Shown: positions 1 to 8,486 of the stretch, one piece after another | Position numbering within the stretch: the stretch's first letter is position 1 | Layout of the letters: each line of letters begins with the position of its first letter | DNA from: an uncultured Methylococcaceae bacterium | GTDB lineage: Bacteria; Pseudomonadota; Gammaproteobacteria; Methylococcales; Methylomonadaceae | Assembly (NCBI GenBank): GCA_903945375.1 | Contig: CAJAVP010000045.1 | Coordinates: 1-38,814, forward strand | DNA: 38,814 nt | Direction of reading: 5' to 3' | The notes under the pieces: model-generated | What the model was told of the DNA's origin: nothing | The model's input: only the letters and a program-made list of their open reading frames with translations | Database searches by the model: none | Position numbers and translations under genes: made by a program

Positions 1-2
1 GC

Positions 3-125
3 TTAAAAAAGACCTGCCTAAAGCACAAGATTTCGTTTTGGCATTATCTTAAGGATAGGCTGCTGGGCGGAAACACCATTCCGCCGTTGCCTGATTTGAT
101 TCGGGCAGCGGCTACCTGTGGGTAA
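3..125 (+). CDS. C-terminal fragment, possibly of a transposase (5' cut by window edge)
   Basis: An open frame enters from the left edge and ends at TAA 123-125, giving about 40 residues. It reads through an aromatic stretch (SFWHYLKDRLLG) into a proline-rich end (IPPLPDLIRAAATCG). This style of tail resembles the C-termini of some IS-element transposases, but this is a resemblance from memory and no catalytic motif lies inside the window. A competing frame (2-52) also reaches a stop, so the frame choice is not certain. If it is a transposase, its element would end just before the glycosyltransferase gene that follows. Confidence 0.3.
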   Translation, partial: LKKTCLKHKISFWHYLKDRLLGGNTIPPLPDLIRAAATCG

Positions 126-155
126 TGAGAAGTTACAGTTTATGGAAATAACACA

Positions 156-1436
156 CTGAAAACCTTACTTATTATTGGCTATGTCTGGCCTGAGCCTAAT
201 TCCTCAGCGGCAGGCAGCCGCCTGTTGGAATTAATACACTTATTTCATCAACAACATTGGCAAATCATCTTTGCCAGTGCTGCGACGCACTCCGAACAAG
301 CGGCAGATTTGTCCGCTTTGAACGCGATAGAACAACGGATTGTGTTAAATGATGCAAGTTTTAACACCTATGTCGCCGCGCTTCAGCCTGATGCCGTATT
401 ATTCGACCGATTTTTTACTGAAGAGCAATTTGCTTGGCGAGTTGCCCAAGAATGTCCAAATGCGTTGCGTATTTTAGATAGTGAGGATTTGCATAGCCTT
501 CGACATGTTCGGCAGCAATTATTAAAAAACGCCCAACGCTTACGACACGATAACACGCCACTTTTGGCGAATAGTGCAGAAATTTATCAGCACATGTGTC
601 AAGATGATATGGCACAGCGTGAAATTGCCGCCATTTATCGCTGCGATCTCACTTTAATGATTTCGGAATATGAAATTAGCCTGCTTCGAGATTATTTTTC
701 GATCCCCGCACAACTGCTGCATTACTGTCCCTTTTTAACAGTCGAACCAAGCTCTCAGACTACTTTGCCCGATTTTGCTATGAGACAGCATTTCATCAGC
801 ATTGGTAATTTTCGCCACGCGCCCAATTGGGATGCGGTGCTGTATTTAAAGCAAGCAATTTGGCCGTTGATTCATCAGCAATTGCCTCAAACTCAATGCC
901 ATATTTATGGGGCATACCAACCACCTAAAGCGACTCAGCTTCATAATCCCAAACAAGGTTTTTATATCAAGGGTTGGGCAGAAAATGCCCTGCATGTCGT
1001 ACAACACGCGCGAGTGTGTCTTGCGCCTTTACGTTTTGGCGCGGGTATCAAAGGCAAACTTATGGATGCACTGCGTTCAGGTACGCCCAGTGTGACAACG
1101 GCTATTGGCGCAGAAGCCATGACCGGCGGCTTGCCGTGGGCTGGGCGCATTGAAAATACCACCGAAAGTTTTGCTGATGGCGCTGTCCAACTTTATCGTG
1201 ACGAATCGCTTTGGCAGGCCGCGCAACAACAAGGCTTTGCCATTTTAAAACAGCATTTTGCCAAAGCCGATTATGCACAATTGTTAATGGAGCGCGTCAC
1301 GCAATTGACTGCCAATCTAGCACAAGAGCGCCAGCAAAATTTTGTGGGCACGTTGTTGCGTCACCAATTTCATCGGAGCACGCAGTATATGTCGTTATGG
1401 ATTGAGGCCAAAAACGCCAGAAATACGGATTGTTAG
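156..1436 (+). CDS. Glycosyltransferase, GT4-like (GT-B fold), unusual start
   Basis: The protein has the layout of a GT-B glycosyltransferase. The N-terminal strand-loop reads IIGYVWPEPNSSAAGSR, a Rossmann-type opening known from GT4-like proteins. A C-terminal nucleotide-sugar half follows, with ISIGNFRHAPNWDAV and later LAPLRFGAGIKGKLMDAL, the usual G-x-G-x-K/E-type donor site. It should transfer a sugar to a polysaccharide, lipid or protein acceptor in the cytoplasm; the substrate cannot be told. The first ordinary start codon in frame is TTG at 225, but that would remove the conserved N-terminal motif. The frame is open from 129, and the only upstream start-like codon is CTG at 156, with GGAA eight bases before it. 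I therefore take 156 as the likely start. Alternatively the native start was lost when mobile DNA landed upstream. No polysaccharide neighbours are visible. Confidence 0.75.
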   Translation: MKTLLIIGYVWPEPNSSAAGSRLLELIHLFHQQHWQIIFASAATHSEQAADLSALNAIEQRIVLNDASFNTYVAALQPDAVLFDRFFTEEQFAWRVAQECPNALRILDSEDLHSLRHVRQQLLKNAQRLRHDNTPLLANSAEIYQHMCQDDMAQREIAAIYRCDLTLMISEYEISLLRDYFSIPAQLLHYCPFLTVEPSSQTTLPDFAMRQHFISIGNFRHAPNWDAVLYLKQAIWPLIHQQLPQTQCHIYGAYQPPKATQLHNPKQGFYIKGWAENALHVVQHARVCLAPLRFGAGIKGKLMDALRSGTPSVTTAIGAEAMTGGLPWAGRIENTTESFADGAVQLYRDESLWQAAQQQGFAILKQHFAKADYAQLLMERVTQLTANLAQERQQNFVGTLLRHQFHRSTQYMSLWIEAKNARNTDC

Positions 1437-1499
1437 CTTAATCTAGGATTGGCGAGAGCCGTGATACTAAGGTGTTCATGCGTTTCAGTGTATCGGTTT

Positions 1500-1547
1500 T
1501 GTTTCAAAAAGCGCATGATAGTCTTGCCTTGAAACACATTTGAAACA
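1500..1547 (+). promoter_or_regulatory. Candidate upstream activator sites (TTGAAACA repeats)
   Basis: TGTTTCAA lies at 1500-1507, and two direct copies of its reverse complement TTGAAACA lie at 1529-1536 and 1540-1547, one helical turn (11 bases) apart. They lie about 70-115 bases upstream of the sigma-54-like promoter, which is where bacterial enhancer-binding proteins usually bind. The sites are seen directly; binding is inferred. Confidence 0.45.
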
Positions 1548-1613
1548 TAAACCTTAGGATAAAATCAAGTCTAAGCCCATGCTTATCTCGATAATAACGC
1601 GAAAAATGTAAAC

Positions 1614-1630
1614 TGGCACAGCACATGCTT
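1614..1630 (+). promoter_or_regulatory. Putative sigma-54 (-24/-12) promoter for the persulfide dioxygenase gene
   Basis: The sequence TGGCACAGCACATGCTT has GG at 1615-1616 and GC at 1627-1628, exactly ten bases apart as sigma-54 RNA polymerase requires. It matches TGGCAC-N5-(T)TGC apart from one base at the -12 element. Transcription would begin near 1640, leaving a short leader before the AGGAG ribosome site and ATG 1677. In other proteobacteria, persulfide dioxygenase and SQR genes are activated by the sigma-54-dependent regulator FisR. No fisR gene is in this window. Confidence 0.55.
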
Positions 1631-1676
1631 TAGCTTTGTAAAACAAAACAACAACGACCATTAGGAGAATAACACC

Positions 1677-2762
1677 ATGCTATTTAAACAATTATTCGAT
1701 CAAGACACCTGGACTTACACGTATTTAATCGCCGATCCGATGACTAAAGAGGCGGTATTGATTGATCCGGTTAATACCCACATTGACAACTATATTCAGT
1801 TACTCGCCGAACATGATTTACAGCTTAAATACACCTTAGAAACGCATGTCCACGCCGATCATATTACGGCAGGCGGGTTATTACGTCAGCGCTTAGGTTC
1901 AGAAACAGCAGTCAGTCAGCTTTGTGGAGCGCAAACGGCGGATATTCAAATTAAAGATGGTGATATTTTTGAGTTTGGTGAAGGTGAGCACATCAAAGTC
2001 ATTGCAACCCCAGGTCATACCCCAGGGAGTATTTCGTTGTTATGGCGTGATCGATTATTTTCCGGTGATTCTTTGTTTATCGGCGGTTGTGGTCGCACGG
2101 ATTTTCAAGGTGGCGATGCAGGCGCATTATATGATTGTATTACGCAGCGTTTATTTACCTTACCCGATGAAACTTTAGTGTATCCGGGTCACGATTATCA
2201 GCAGCGTTGGGTCAGTAGCATTATGCAAGAACGTACCACTAATCCACGTTTGGCCGGTAAAACACGCGAACAATTTATCGACATCATGGCTAATTTAAAC
2301 TTACCTAGACCCCGTTTAATTGATGAGGCTGTACCGGCTAATCGGTATTGCGGACTCGATGAAAACGAACGTCAAGATGCCATTGTCGTGCGTGACAAAA
2401 CCCGTCCAATTCGTCATGAATTGAGTACACAAGATTTGCTGACAGAAGCCAAGCAACACATTAGCGAGGTCGATACCGCAACAGCGAAAAAATTACTCGC
2501 AGAAGGTCATATCGTGTTGTTAGATGTCCGTGAAGAAAGCGAATATGCCGCAGGTCATATTGATAACGCCTTATTACTGCCACGCGGTGTATTGGAATTT
2601 AAATTCGCTCACGTGCCTGAGCTGGCAGACAAGAACAAAGCTATATTGATTTATTGCCGTACCGGTGGACGCTCTGCACTTGCCGCGAACACTTTACAAT
2701 CACTCGGTTATACCAATGTGTTATCCATGGCGGGCGGCTTTGAAGCGTGGCAAAACGCATAA
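1677..2762 (+). CDS. Persulfide dioxygenase-rhodanese fusion (ETHE1-type)
   Basis: The 361-residue protein joins a metallo-beta-lactamase-fold domain (about 1-245) to a rhodanese domain (about 260-361). The first domain has the ETHE1-type iron site: H57 and H59 in THVHADH, H114 in TPGHTPGS, D131 in FSGDS and H172 in YPGHDY. Such dioxygenases oxidise glutathione persulfide to sulfite. The rhodanese domain keeps its active cysteine, C327 in YCRTGGRS, so it can transfer sulfane sulfur, for example between persulfide and sulfite or thiosulfate. An AGGAG ribosome site precedes the ATG. The next gene is SQR, which makes persulfide, so the pair forms a sulfide oxidation route. A sigma-54-like promoter lies upstream. 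A plain glyoxalase II is less likely because of the fusion and the neighbours. Confidence 0.9.
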   Translation: MLFKQLFDQDTWTYTYLIADPMTKEAVLIDPVNTHIDNYIQLLAEHDLQLKYTLETHVHADHITAGGLLRQRLGSETAVSQLCGAQTADIQIKDGDIFEFGEGEHIKVIATPGHTPGSISLLWRDRLFSGDSLFIGGCGRTDFQGGDAGALYDCITQRLFTLPDETLVYPGHDYQQRWVSSIMQERTTNPRLAGKTREQFIDIMANLNLPRPRLIDEAVPANRYCGLDENERQDAIVVRDKTRPIRHELSTQDLLTEAKQHISEVDTATAKKLLAEGHIVLLDVREESEYAAGHIDNALLLPRGVLEFKFAHVPELADKNKAILIYCRTGGRSALAANTLQSLGYTNVLSMAGGFEAWQNA

Positions 2763-2802
2763 GATATCGGTTCTTTAGATAATTTTCACAGATTCAGTGC
2801 TT

Positions 2803-2828
2803 GGATTACACTATTCACCGTGTAATCC
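2803..2828. other. Stem-loop between persulfide dioxygenase and SQR genes
   Basis: GGATTACAC at 2803-2811 pairs perfectly with GTGTAATCC at 2820-2828 around an eight-base loop. There is no following T tract, so it is not a typical intrinsic terminator. It may act as an RNA processing or stability element that sets different levels for the two sulfur genes, or as an operator. Confidence 0.5.
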
Positions 2829-2879
2829 TTCCGTGGCTTACACTGACCATAACAACAAAAACTTATTTGAAGGAATCTT

Positions 2880-4133
2880 ATGACTAATCAACACTATGCT
2901 TTACTGATTATCGGCGGCGGTGCTGCCGGTGTTTCCGTGGCAAACACCTTATGCCGACAAAATGCGGCACTCGATATTGCGATTGTTGAACCCTCAGAAA
3001 CGCATTACTACCAACCAGGCTTTACCATTATCGGTGGGGGGGCGTATACCATGAAACAAACCAAACGCCAGGAAAAAGACTTGATTAATCCAGCAGTTAA
3101 ATGGATTAAAGAGTACACGGAAACATTTCAACCTGAAGCGAATACGGTCACTCTACGTAATGGAGACCTTATCAGCTACGATTATTTGGTTGTCTGTCCG
3201 GGCTTGCAATTGGATTGGTGGAAAATTGCCGGTTTACAAGAAACCATTGGTAAAAATGGCGTGTGCAGTAACTATTCTCCCGATACGGTTGAATATACCT
3301 GGGAATGTATTAAAAACTTAGAATCGGGTACGGCTTTATTTACACAACCGCCCATGCCGATTAAATGCGCCGGTGCACCACAAAAAATCATGTATTTGGC
3401 GGCGGATCGTTTCCGCAAAAAAGGCATTTTAGATAAATTTAACATTGAGTTTTGTAATGCCGGTGGCGTGATATTTGGTGTCCCATTTTTTGCCCAAGCC
3501 TTAAGTCAAGTCGTTGCAGATTATGGTATCAAAACCCATTTTAATTGTAATCTGGTTGCCGTTGATGGCGAGGCAAAGTCGGCTACGTTTGAAGTGACCG
3601 ATGCAGAAGGTAATAAAAGCCAAGTCACCAAAGCCTTCGATATGATCCATGTGACACCACCACAAAGTGCGCCAGATTTTATTAAGCAAAGTCCATTAGC
3701 CAATGCCGCTGGCTGGGTTGATGTCAACGATAAAACCTTGCAACATGCGAAATACCCTAACATCTTTAGTCTAGGTGATGTGTGTTCAACCAGCAATGCC
3801 AAAACAGCGGCAGCCGTTCGCAAACAAGTACCGGTTGTGGTTGATAACATTTTAAGGCTTAAAGCCGGCGAGCCATTACAAGAAGGCTATGATGGTTATG
3901 GCTCTTGTCCATTAACCACCTCACTGAGTACCGTCATCTTGGCGGAATTTGCTTATGGCGGAAAAGTCACGCCGTCTTTCCCTTGGCTAAATCCAAGAAC
4001 AAACCGTTACATCTGGTGGCTTGGTAAAATTGCCGGATTCCCTTGGTTATATTGGCAGATTATGCTCAAAGGCTATCGCATTGATTTACCGCATAAAGCC
4101 TCTTACGCTCAGCGTTTTTTGGATGACAAATAG
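2880..4133 (+). CDS. sqr: Sulfide:quinone oxidoreductase (type II, SQOR-like)
   Basis: A 417-residue FAD flavoprotein of the disulfide-reductase superfamily that oxidises sulfide and passes electrons to membrane quinone. The N-terminal dinucleotide-binding loop is IIGGGAAGVS, followed by HYYQPGFTIIGGG typical of SQR. The two redox cysteines appear as C163 (PIKCAGAPQ) and C343 (YGSCPLTTS), the pairing of the mitochondrial/type II class. A second FAD contact is IFSLGDVCSTSNAKTAAAV. The C-terminus (NRYIWWLGKIAGFPWLYWQIMLKG) is rich in aromatic residues and likely forms the amphipathic membrane anchor. The ribosome site is GAAGGAATCTT before ATG. The gene follows the persulfide dioxygenase by 117 bases on the same strand. 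Thiol acceptor use (glutathione or sulfite) cannot be read directly. Confidence 0.93.
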   Translation: MTNQHYALLIIGGGAAGVSVANTLCRQNAALDIAIVEPSETHYYQPGFTIIGGGAYTMKQTKRQEKDLINPAVKWIKEYTETFQPEANTVTLRNGDLISYDYLVVCPGLQLDWWKIAGLQETIGKNGVCSNYSPDTVEYTWECIKNLESGTALFTQPPMPIKCAGAPQKIMYLAADRFRKKGILDKFNIEFCNAGGVIFGVPFFAQALSQVVADYGIKTHFNCNLVAVDGEAKSATFEVTDAEGNKSQVTKAFDMIHVTPPQSAPDFIKQSPLANAAGWVDVNDKTLQHAKYPNIFSLGDVCSTSNAKTAAAVRKQVPVVVDNILRLKAGEPLQEGYDGYGSCPLTTSLSTVILAEFAYGGKVTPSFPWLNPRTNRYIWWLGKIAGFPWLYWQIMLKGYRIDLPHKASYAQRFLDDK

Positions 4134-4170
4134 GCTAGGTTATAGCGCAAACATCCCTAGATTTCACGCT

Positions 4171-4220
4171 CATTCCCAAGCTCCGGCTTGGGAATGCGGC
4201 TTTGGAAGCGCTAGCTTCCA
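4171..4220. repeat. Double palindromic repeat (REP-like), copy 1
   Basis: Two hairpins stand side by side after the SQR gene. The first is an 11-bp perfect stem, CATTCCCAAGC at 4171-4181 with GCTTGGGAATG at 4186-4196, and a four-base loop. The second is TGGAAGC at 4203-4209 with GCTTCCA at 4214-4220. The first stem recurs base for base at 10073-10100, so it is a dispersed repeat rather than only a terminator. It may also slow transcription into the SulP gene. Confidence 0.7.
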
Positions 4221-4331
4221 GTCATTTGCACGATATAGATTCCGTATGCTCGGCTGCATAGACAAATCGAGAGCTTGATTACGAGCCGTTTTTATCCCAT
4301 TTACTTACGCTCTCACAAAGGATAACCACTG

Positions 4332-6056
4332 ATGTCCGCGTCTTTTTTAAACTCTCGTCGCTTAATGGCTCTGTTTCCCATTTTAGAATGGTTAAAAACC
4401 TATACCCGCCAAGATAGCCATGATGATTTATTTGCTGGCACGATTACCGCAATTTTGTTAGTCCCACAAGGTATCGCTTACGCATTATTAGCCGGCTTAC
4501 CACCGCAACTGGGTTTGTATGCCAGCATTTTGCCACCCGCAATTTACGCCTTAATGGGAACGAGTCGCACCTTATCCGTAGGCCCTGTTTCTATTGCAGC
4601 GATTATGATTGCCGGTGCATTATCAGCACCGGAAATTAGCGCATTGGGTAATCCTATGCAAAATGCCTTGTTGCTATCCGCTGAAAGTGGACTCATCATG
4701 TTAGCCATGTCCTTGCTACGCTTAGGTGGACTGGTTAATTTTATCAGTCATCCCGTGCTGGCAGGCTTTACCAGTGGCGCAGCTTTATTAATTATCGGTA
4801 GCCAATTGCCGCAACTCCTAGGCTTAAAACCACCCGATTGTGTGCTGGATTTAGCGTGTTATTCCTCATATTTTTCCAGCATTAACACCGCCACCCTGAT
4901 TATCAGTACCGCCTCAATCAGCGTGCTGATATTTTTTGGCAAACCCATTACCGTGCTGCTGAAAAAAACCGGTGCCTCCGTTTCTCTCGTTACCGCCATT
5001 AGCAAATGCGGCCCCTTACTGACCGTGATTATCGCCACCTTAGTCGTCAATCAGCTCAATCTGTCGGCGCAGCATGTAGCGATTGTTGGCAATGTTCCGG
5101 CGGGATTGCCTGAACTCAGCTTAGCGTTTGTCGATGGACATAAGGCCCATTTACTACTGCCTTACGCGGCATTTATTGCCTTGATTGCTTATGTAGAAAG
5201 TGTGGCGATTGCTAAAGTGACTGCCAACTTACGAGGGCAAAAAATCGTGCCTAATCAAGAATTGATTGCGCTAGGCTTCGCCAATCTTTCTGCGGCTATT
5301 TCTGGCGGAATGCCGGTTGCCGGTGGCTTTAGTCGTACGATGGTTAATTTTTCCGCCGGTGCGCGTTCCCAAATGGCGATGCTGATTGCAGCGGCATTGC
5401 TTGGTTTGGCGATTATATTTTTCAGTCCGTGGTTTACCGATATTCCCAAATCAGCCTTGGCAGCAATCATTTTGGTTGCAGTGATTCGGCTCGTGCGTGT
5501 TAAGCATATTTTTCATACCTGGGCTTACGACCGTGCCGATGGCATAGCCGAAGTGGTCACCTTACTAGGCGTGTTGATATTGGGTATTGAAGAAGGTATC
5601 GCACTTGGGATTGTCTTAACTATTGCCAGCCATTTACGCAAATCCAGTCATCCACATATTGCTATTGTTGGTCGTGTACCTGAAACGGAGCATTTTCGCA
5701 ATATCAAACGACACAGTGTGGAAACTTGGCATCATTTGTTACTGGTGCGTATTGATGAAAATCTGAGTTTTGCCAATATCAGCTATATCGAAGATTACCT
5801 AGAAACAGAATTACGGCGGCGTCCTGATACCCGACATATCATCCTGATTTTTACATCCGTTAGTGATATTGATACCACGGCACTAGAAGCCCTGGAACTG
5901 TTTAACAAAAGCGTGTTGGCAACCGGAAGAACCTTAAATATTTCTGAGGCTAAAGGCCCGGTGCTCGATAAACTGCAAAAAACTGATTTCATCGAACAGC
6001 TTAAACCAGGTAAAGTATTTTTTCGTACGGAAGATGCCGTAAAAGAACTGGGCTGA
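4332..6056 (+). CDS. SulP family anion permease with STAS domain
   Basis: A 574-residue inner-membrane transporter of the SLC26/SulP family. The family signature is near the N-terminus (LFAGTITAILLVPQGIAYALLAGLPPQ in part, then GLYASILPP and the TSRTLSVGPVS segment). About ten to twelve hydrophobic helices run to around residue 430. A cytoplasmic STAS domain then fills about 450-560 and includes the SVSDIDTTALEALE stretch typical of that fold. SulP proteins carry sulfate, bicarbonate or other anions with H+ or Na+. Its place after the persulfide dioxygenase and SQR genes on the same strand suggests sulfate or sulfite/thiosulfate movement linked to sulfide oxidation, but bicarbonate is possible. 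The gap to SQR is about 200 bases and holds the palindromic repeat, so co-transcription is uncertain. Confidence 0.9.
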   Translation: MSASFLNSRRLMALFPILEWLKTYTRQDSHDDLFAGTITAILLVPQGIAYALLAGLPPQLGLYASILPPAIYALMGTSRTLSVGPVSIAAIMIAGALSAPEISALGNPMQNALLLSAESGLIMLAMSLLRLGGLVNFISHPVLAGFTSGAALLIIGSQLPQLLGLKPPDCVLDLACYSSYFSSINTATLIISTASISVLIFFGKPITVLLKKTGASVSLVTAISKCGPLLTVIIATLVVNQLNLSAQHVAIVGNVPAGLPELSLAFVDGHKAHLLLPYAAFIALIAYVESVAIAKVTANLRGQKIVPNQELIALGFANLSAAISGGMPVAGGFSRTMVNFSAGARSQMAMLIAAALLGLAIIFFSPWFTDIPKSALAAIILVAVIRLVRVKHIFHTWAYDRADGIAEVVTLLGVLILGIEEGIALGIVLTIASHLRKSSHPHIAIVGRVPETEHFRNIKRHSVETWHHLLLVRIDENLSFANISYIEDYLETELRRRPDTRHIILIFTSVSDIDTTALEALELFNKSVLATGRTLNISEAKGPVLDKLQKTDFIEQLKPGKVFFRTEDAVKELG

Positions 6057-6347
6057 TTATTCATTGAGTAACCATCCTTCGGTCAAACTCTACCATTACG
6101 TCATTACGTCATTACGTCATTACGGCAGGGATTCGCTATCGCAATCTAGCGAGTGCTGCAATCTAGAAGCGAAGGAATGAGTAGCGAATAACTTAGGCAA
6201 GTTGCCAATAGTCGGAGTGCAGGCTTCGGCTAATCGGCTAAAGCGCCTACTGTTGATGCCTGCACTCCAGCCGCATACAGTTGGATAGTTTTTTATTGAA
6301 AAACAATTCATTATAAAAATCAATCGAGTCTGAGTGCATGGCTTTTT
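6057..6347. repeat. Gene-free stretch with tandem and inverted repeats
   Basis: This 291-base gap between the SulP gene and ppk1 (both ending here) holds no convincing gene. It contains four tandem copies of an 8-base unit CATTACG(T) at 6094-6124. An inverted pair ATTCGCTA/TAGCGAAT lies at 6131-6138 and 6182-6189, and an 11-bp inverted pair GGAGTGCAGGC/GCCTGCACTCC at 6214-6224 and 6258-6268. The last could form a transcription-ending hairpin between the convergent genes. The mixture looks like decayed dispersed repeat DNA. Confidence 0.6.
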
Positions 6348-8477
6348 TTACAAAACCTGTGACTCTTCCAATAATAGTGACTGTGCCTGTACGATTTCGG
6401 TATTTTCAGATTGTAGTGCGCGTTGATAGCTGCCGTCGGATTGCAATAACCAAACTTGACTGTTGTCTTTTAAGTAAAGCTCTAAGTCACGTAAGATGCG
6501 AGCGGATAATTTTTTGTTTTCAACCGGAAAACATATTTCCACACGCTTAAACATATTGCGATTCATAAAGTCTGCACTAGAAGCATAGACTTCCCAGTTG
6601 CCATCATTGGCAAAGGCATAAATGCGGGCATGTTCCAAAAATCGTCCGATGACGGCGCGAACTTCGATGTTGTCTGAGATACCGGGAATGCCTGGTCTTA
6701 GACAGCACACACCACGAACCATTAATTTAACTTTAACACCTGCTTGCGATGCGCGGTACAGCGCTTGGATGAGTTGTTCTTCTACTACCGCATTGACTTG
6801 AATCATGATTTTGGCGGGTTTGCCATTTTTAGCGTGAGCAATTTCCCGATCGATTTTTTCTACCAAGCCTTTGTGTAGAGAAAATGGCGATTGTAATAAT
6901 TTATTCAGTTTAGTCACTTTGCCTAGACTGGTCAGCTGTGCAAAGACACGGCGGACATCTTCGCCTAATTCTTTATCACAGGAAAATAGTCCATAATCGG
7001 TATAAATTTTCGCAGTTTTGGGATGATAATTGCCGGTTCCTAAATGCACGTAGTTACGCAGCTCTTTGCCCTCTCGACGTAACACGAGACACATTTTGGC
7101 ATGGGTTTTATAGCCTACCACGCCATAAACGACATGCACGGCGGCTTCTTGTAATTTAGCGGCGAGGTCAATATTGGCTTTCTCATCGAAGCGGGCACGT
7201 AATTCGATGACAACAGTGACCACTTTGCCAGCCTTGGCGGCTTTGATTAATGCCGCGACAATGGGGGATTCAGCACCGGTTCGGTACAGGGTTTGTTTAA
7301 TCGCTAAGACTTCCGGTGATTCGGCCGCTTGACGTAAAAAATCGACAACCGGTGCAAACGATTCAAACGGATGATGCAGCAAAATATCCTGACGTTTGAT
7401 AGCGGCAAAAATATCTTTATCACGCGCGAGTGCGGCGGGTACTGTGGGTTTAAATGGTTGAAATTTAAGTTCGGGTCGGTCAACTAGGTCGTTGATTTCT
7501 TGAATGCGATTAAGGTTGACTGGGCCGTCCACTAAAAAGAGTCGGTCGCGACTTAAGTTGAAGTGAGCGAGTAGGAAATTAACGGTGTCTTCAGGGCATT
7601 TGGCATCGACTTCTAAGCGGACTTCATTGCCATAATTACGCATGGCCAATTCGCCTTGCACAGCGAGTAATAAATCATCTATCGCATCGTCATCAACAAA
7701 AAAATCACTGTTTCGAGTCACTCTGAATTGATAGCAACCTTTTACGGTCATGCCATGAAATAAGTCGTCGATAAAGGCGTGGATAATCGAGGATAAAAAA
7801 ACAAAATCATGGTGTCCACTTTCGGTTTCAGACGCGGGCAGCTTGATGAGTCTCGGCAGTGAGCGCGGGGCTTGTAAAATCGCTCTTCCGCTGTTTCGTC
7901 CAAATGCGTCTTTTCCAGTGAGGGAGATAATAAAATTTAAGCTTTTATTGAGAATACGCGGAAATGGATGGGCGGAATCAAGTCCAACGGGCGTTAATAT
8001 GGGGAGTAGCTCTTCGTTAAAATAATTTTCTAGCCATTTTTGCTGCGCTTCTGTCCAATCTTTACGACGTATAAAGTGGATGTTTTCCTCGGCGAGTTTG
8101 GGAATCAGAATGTCGTTGAGGACTTTGTATTGATCGCTAACCAGTTCATGGGCATGGATGGCTATTTGCGCCAATTGCTCACTGGGCGTAGTGCCATCCG
8201 CACTGATGGTATTAAGATCCATGATAGCCATTTCGATGATACTGGCAACGCGCACTTCAAAAAACTCATCTAAGTTTGAGCACGAGATGCACAGATAATT
8301 GAGGCGTTCTAGCAGCGGTACACTGTCATTTTTGGCCTGTGCTAAGACACGCTTGTTAAATTCCAGCAGGCTGAGGTCTCGGTTGATGTAAAGCTCAGGG
8401 CGATGTAAATCAACGTTTTTATCAGAAGGTTTATCGGCTATTTTGTCGTTTTTTGCGAGTTCCATTGAAGACCCCAT
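6348..8477 (-). CDS. ppk1: Polyphosphate kinase 1
   Basis: The 709-residue protein reversibly transfers the gamma phosphate of ATP to long-chain polyphosphate at the inner membrane. The order matches PPK1: N-terminal domain opening with YINRDLSLLEFNKRVL, head domain, and two phospholipase D-like C-terminal domains. The two essential histidines are visible: H459 in YKTHAKM, the autophosphorylated residue, and H616 in FLEHARIY. Their spacing of 157 residues is the same as between H435 and H592 of E. coli PPK. Length is close to the family norm. No exopolyphosphatase gene (ppx) is adjacent, unlike in E. coli. It lies nine bases downstream of the methyltransferase gene on the same strand, so the two may share a transcript. 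The first Met could also be residue 5. Confidence 0.95.
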   Translation of the reverse strand: MGSSMELAKNDKIADKPSDKNVDLHRPELYINRDLSLLEFNKRVLAQAKNDSVPLLERLNYLCISCSNLDEFFEVRVASIIEMAIMDLNTISADGTTPSEQLAQIAIHAHELVSDQYKVLNDILIPKLAEENIHFIRRKDWTEAQQKWLENYFNEELLPILTPVGLDSAHPFPRILNKSLNFIISLTGKDAFGRNSGRAILQAPRSLPRLIKLPASETESGHHDFVFLSSIIHAFIDDLFHGMTVKGCYQFRVTRNSDFFVDDDAIDDLLLAVQGELAMRNYGNEVRLEVDAKCPEDTVNFLLAHFNLSRDRLFLVDGPVNLNRIQEINDLVDRPELKFQPFKPTVPAALARDKDIFAAIKRQDILLHHPFESFAPVVDFLRQAAESPEVLAIKQTLYRTGAESPIVAALIKAAKAGKVVTVVIELRARFDEKANIDLAAKLQEAAVHVVYGVVGYKTHAKMCLVLRREGKELRNYVHLGTGNYHPKTAKIYTDYGLFSCDKELGEDVRRVFAQLTSLGKVTKLNKLLQSPFSLHKGLVEKIDREIAHAKNGKPAKIMIQVNAVVEEQLIQALYRASQAGVKVKLMVRGVCCLRPGIPGISDNIEVRAVIGRFLEHARIYAFANDGNWEVYASSADFMNRNMFKRVEICFPVENKKLSARILRDLELYLKDNSQVWLLQSDGSYQRALQSENTEIVQAQSLLLEESQVL

Positions 8478-8486
8478 AGTGTTGGA

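Noticed and set aside
4021-4278. Plus-strand frame overlapping the SQR gene end
   Set aside because: It is a shadow of the SQR coding region running into the palindromic repeat.
6120-6323. Open frame of 67 codons on the minus strand downstream of ppk1
   Set aside because: It runs through inverted and tandem repeats, has unlikely composition and no ribosome site.
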